Positions 6,391-6,636 of a stretch of 6,636 nt of DNA are shown here, in pieces (the stretch's first letter is position 1; every line of letters begins with the position of its first letter). The DNA is taken from positions 1 to 6,636 of the forward strand of contig JAGVCY010000295.1 in NCBI GenBank assembly GCA_020058965.1, read 5' to 3'. This DNA comes from Candidatus Omnitrophota bacterium (GTDB lineage Bacteria > Omnitrophota > Gorgyraeia > 2-02-FULL-51-18 > JAGOUK01). A program made the position numbers and the translations under genes. A model generated the notes under the pieces. It searched no databases, was not told the DNA's origin, and saw only the letters and a list, made by a program, of their open reading frames with translations.

Positions 6391-6636
6391 ATGAGCGAGC
6401 ATACCAAGAACGAGAACGGCGCCGCGCCGGTTCAGGCCAATGAGTCTGAAGTGATCACCCTGATAAAAAAACTGCAGCAGCAGATGATTTTTTTGGAAAA
6501 GAAAATTGACGCGATTATCGCCGGCCAGCAATCATCCGGTCAGCAGCCCTCGGGTGAGCGGCCCTTCGAACGACCGGCATTTAAAGAACGGCATTTTTCC
6601 AAACCGCCCTTCCGCCCTTCTTTCGGCGGGGGCTCG
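6391..6636 (+). CDS. Small coiled-coil / low-complexity protein, 3' partial (unknown function)
   Basis: The reading frame is open from the ATG at 6391 to the window end (82 codons seen, no stop). The first 19 residues are polar. Residues 21-42 form a short amphipathic helix with hydrophobic residues in clean heptad a/d positions (Val21, Ile25, Leu28, Met32, Leu35, Ile39, Ile42), indicating a coiled coil and oligomerisation. From about residue 46 the chain turns to a Gln/Ser then Arg/Pro/Phe/Lys-rich low-complexity tail (ERPFERPAF, RHFSKPPFRPSF, then GGG), positively charged and likely disordered, as in some nucleic-acid-binding proteins. No enzyme motif is visible. From memory, uncultured Omnitrophota encode similar small proteins with a coiled coil and basic tail, but this is unverified. 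It has its own strong ribosome binding site and lies beyond the palindrome, so it is probably not part of the glycan cassette. A7 and T7 runs fall in the coiled-coil codons. Confidence 0.75.
   Translation, partial: MSEHTKNENGAAPVQANESEVITLIKKLQQQMIFLEKKIDAIIAGQQSSGQQPSGERPFERPAFKERHFSKPPFRPSFGGGS

Noticed and set aside
5905..6531. Antisense open frame (208 codons) spanning the end of the second SGNH gene, the palindrome and the last gene
   Set aside because: It runs opposite two well-supported genes and the palindrome, and its translation shows no coherent domain. I treat it as a chance frame.

Overview
The window is a densely packed, single-orientation (+) segment of a bacterial chromosome of moderately high GC. 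It carries five complete or nearly complete genes of an envelope glycan biosynthesis and O-acylation cassette, then one intergenic region with unusual structure, then the start of an unrelated small protein gene. There are no tRNAs, rRNAs, CRISPR arrays or transposase genes. The organism cannot be fixed from this sequence. A sequence-style impression, strongest for the last partial gene, points to an uncultured diderm lineage such as Omnitrophota; this is weak inference.

Layout: 2-922, family 2 glycosyltransferase whose true 5' end may lie outside the window; 919-2514, polytopic GT-C-like membrane glycosyltransferase; 2511-3923, MBOAT O-acyltransferase of the AlgI/PatA type; 3929-5068, membrane-anchored SGNH hydrolase-like protein; 5065-6225, second SGNH-like protein with an N-terminal signal/anchor. 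Three of the four junctions are ATGA stop/start overlaps and the fourth has only 5 bases between genes, so this is almost certainly one transcriptional unit with translational coupling.

Proposed joint function (inference from family knowledge): the GT2 enzyme charges a lipid carrier with a sugar, or extends a glycan, on the cytoplasmic face. The GT-C protein works on the outer face of the inner membrane with a polyprenyl-phosphate sugar. The MBOAT protein passes an acyl group, most often acetyl, across the membrane. One or both SGNH proteins place it on, or remove it from, the glycan in the periplasm. An MBOAT followed by two different SGNH proteins parallels alginate (AlgI with AlgJ/AlgX) and peptidoglycan (PatA/PatB) O-acetylation, but no alginate-specific gene is present.

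The 165-base gap 6226-6390 is the main non-coding item. It has a perfect TATAAT overlapping the stop codon of the last cassette gene, two mutually exclusive short hairpins, and a 107-base imperfect palindrome of REP/MITE-like character. The palindrome is read through by a 41-codon ORF that ends one base before the ATG of the final gene. That gene (6391 to beyond the window end) encodes a coiled-coil segment followed by a Gln/Pro/Arg/Phe-rich low-complexity tail.
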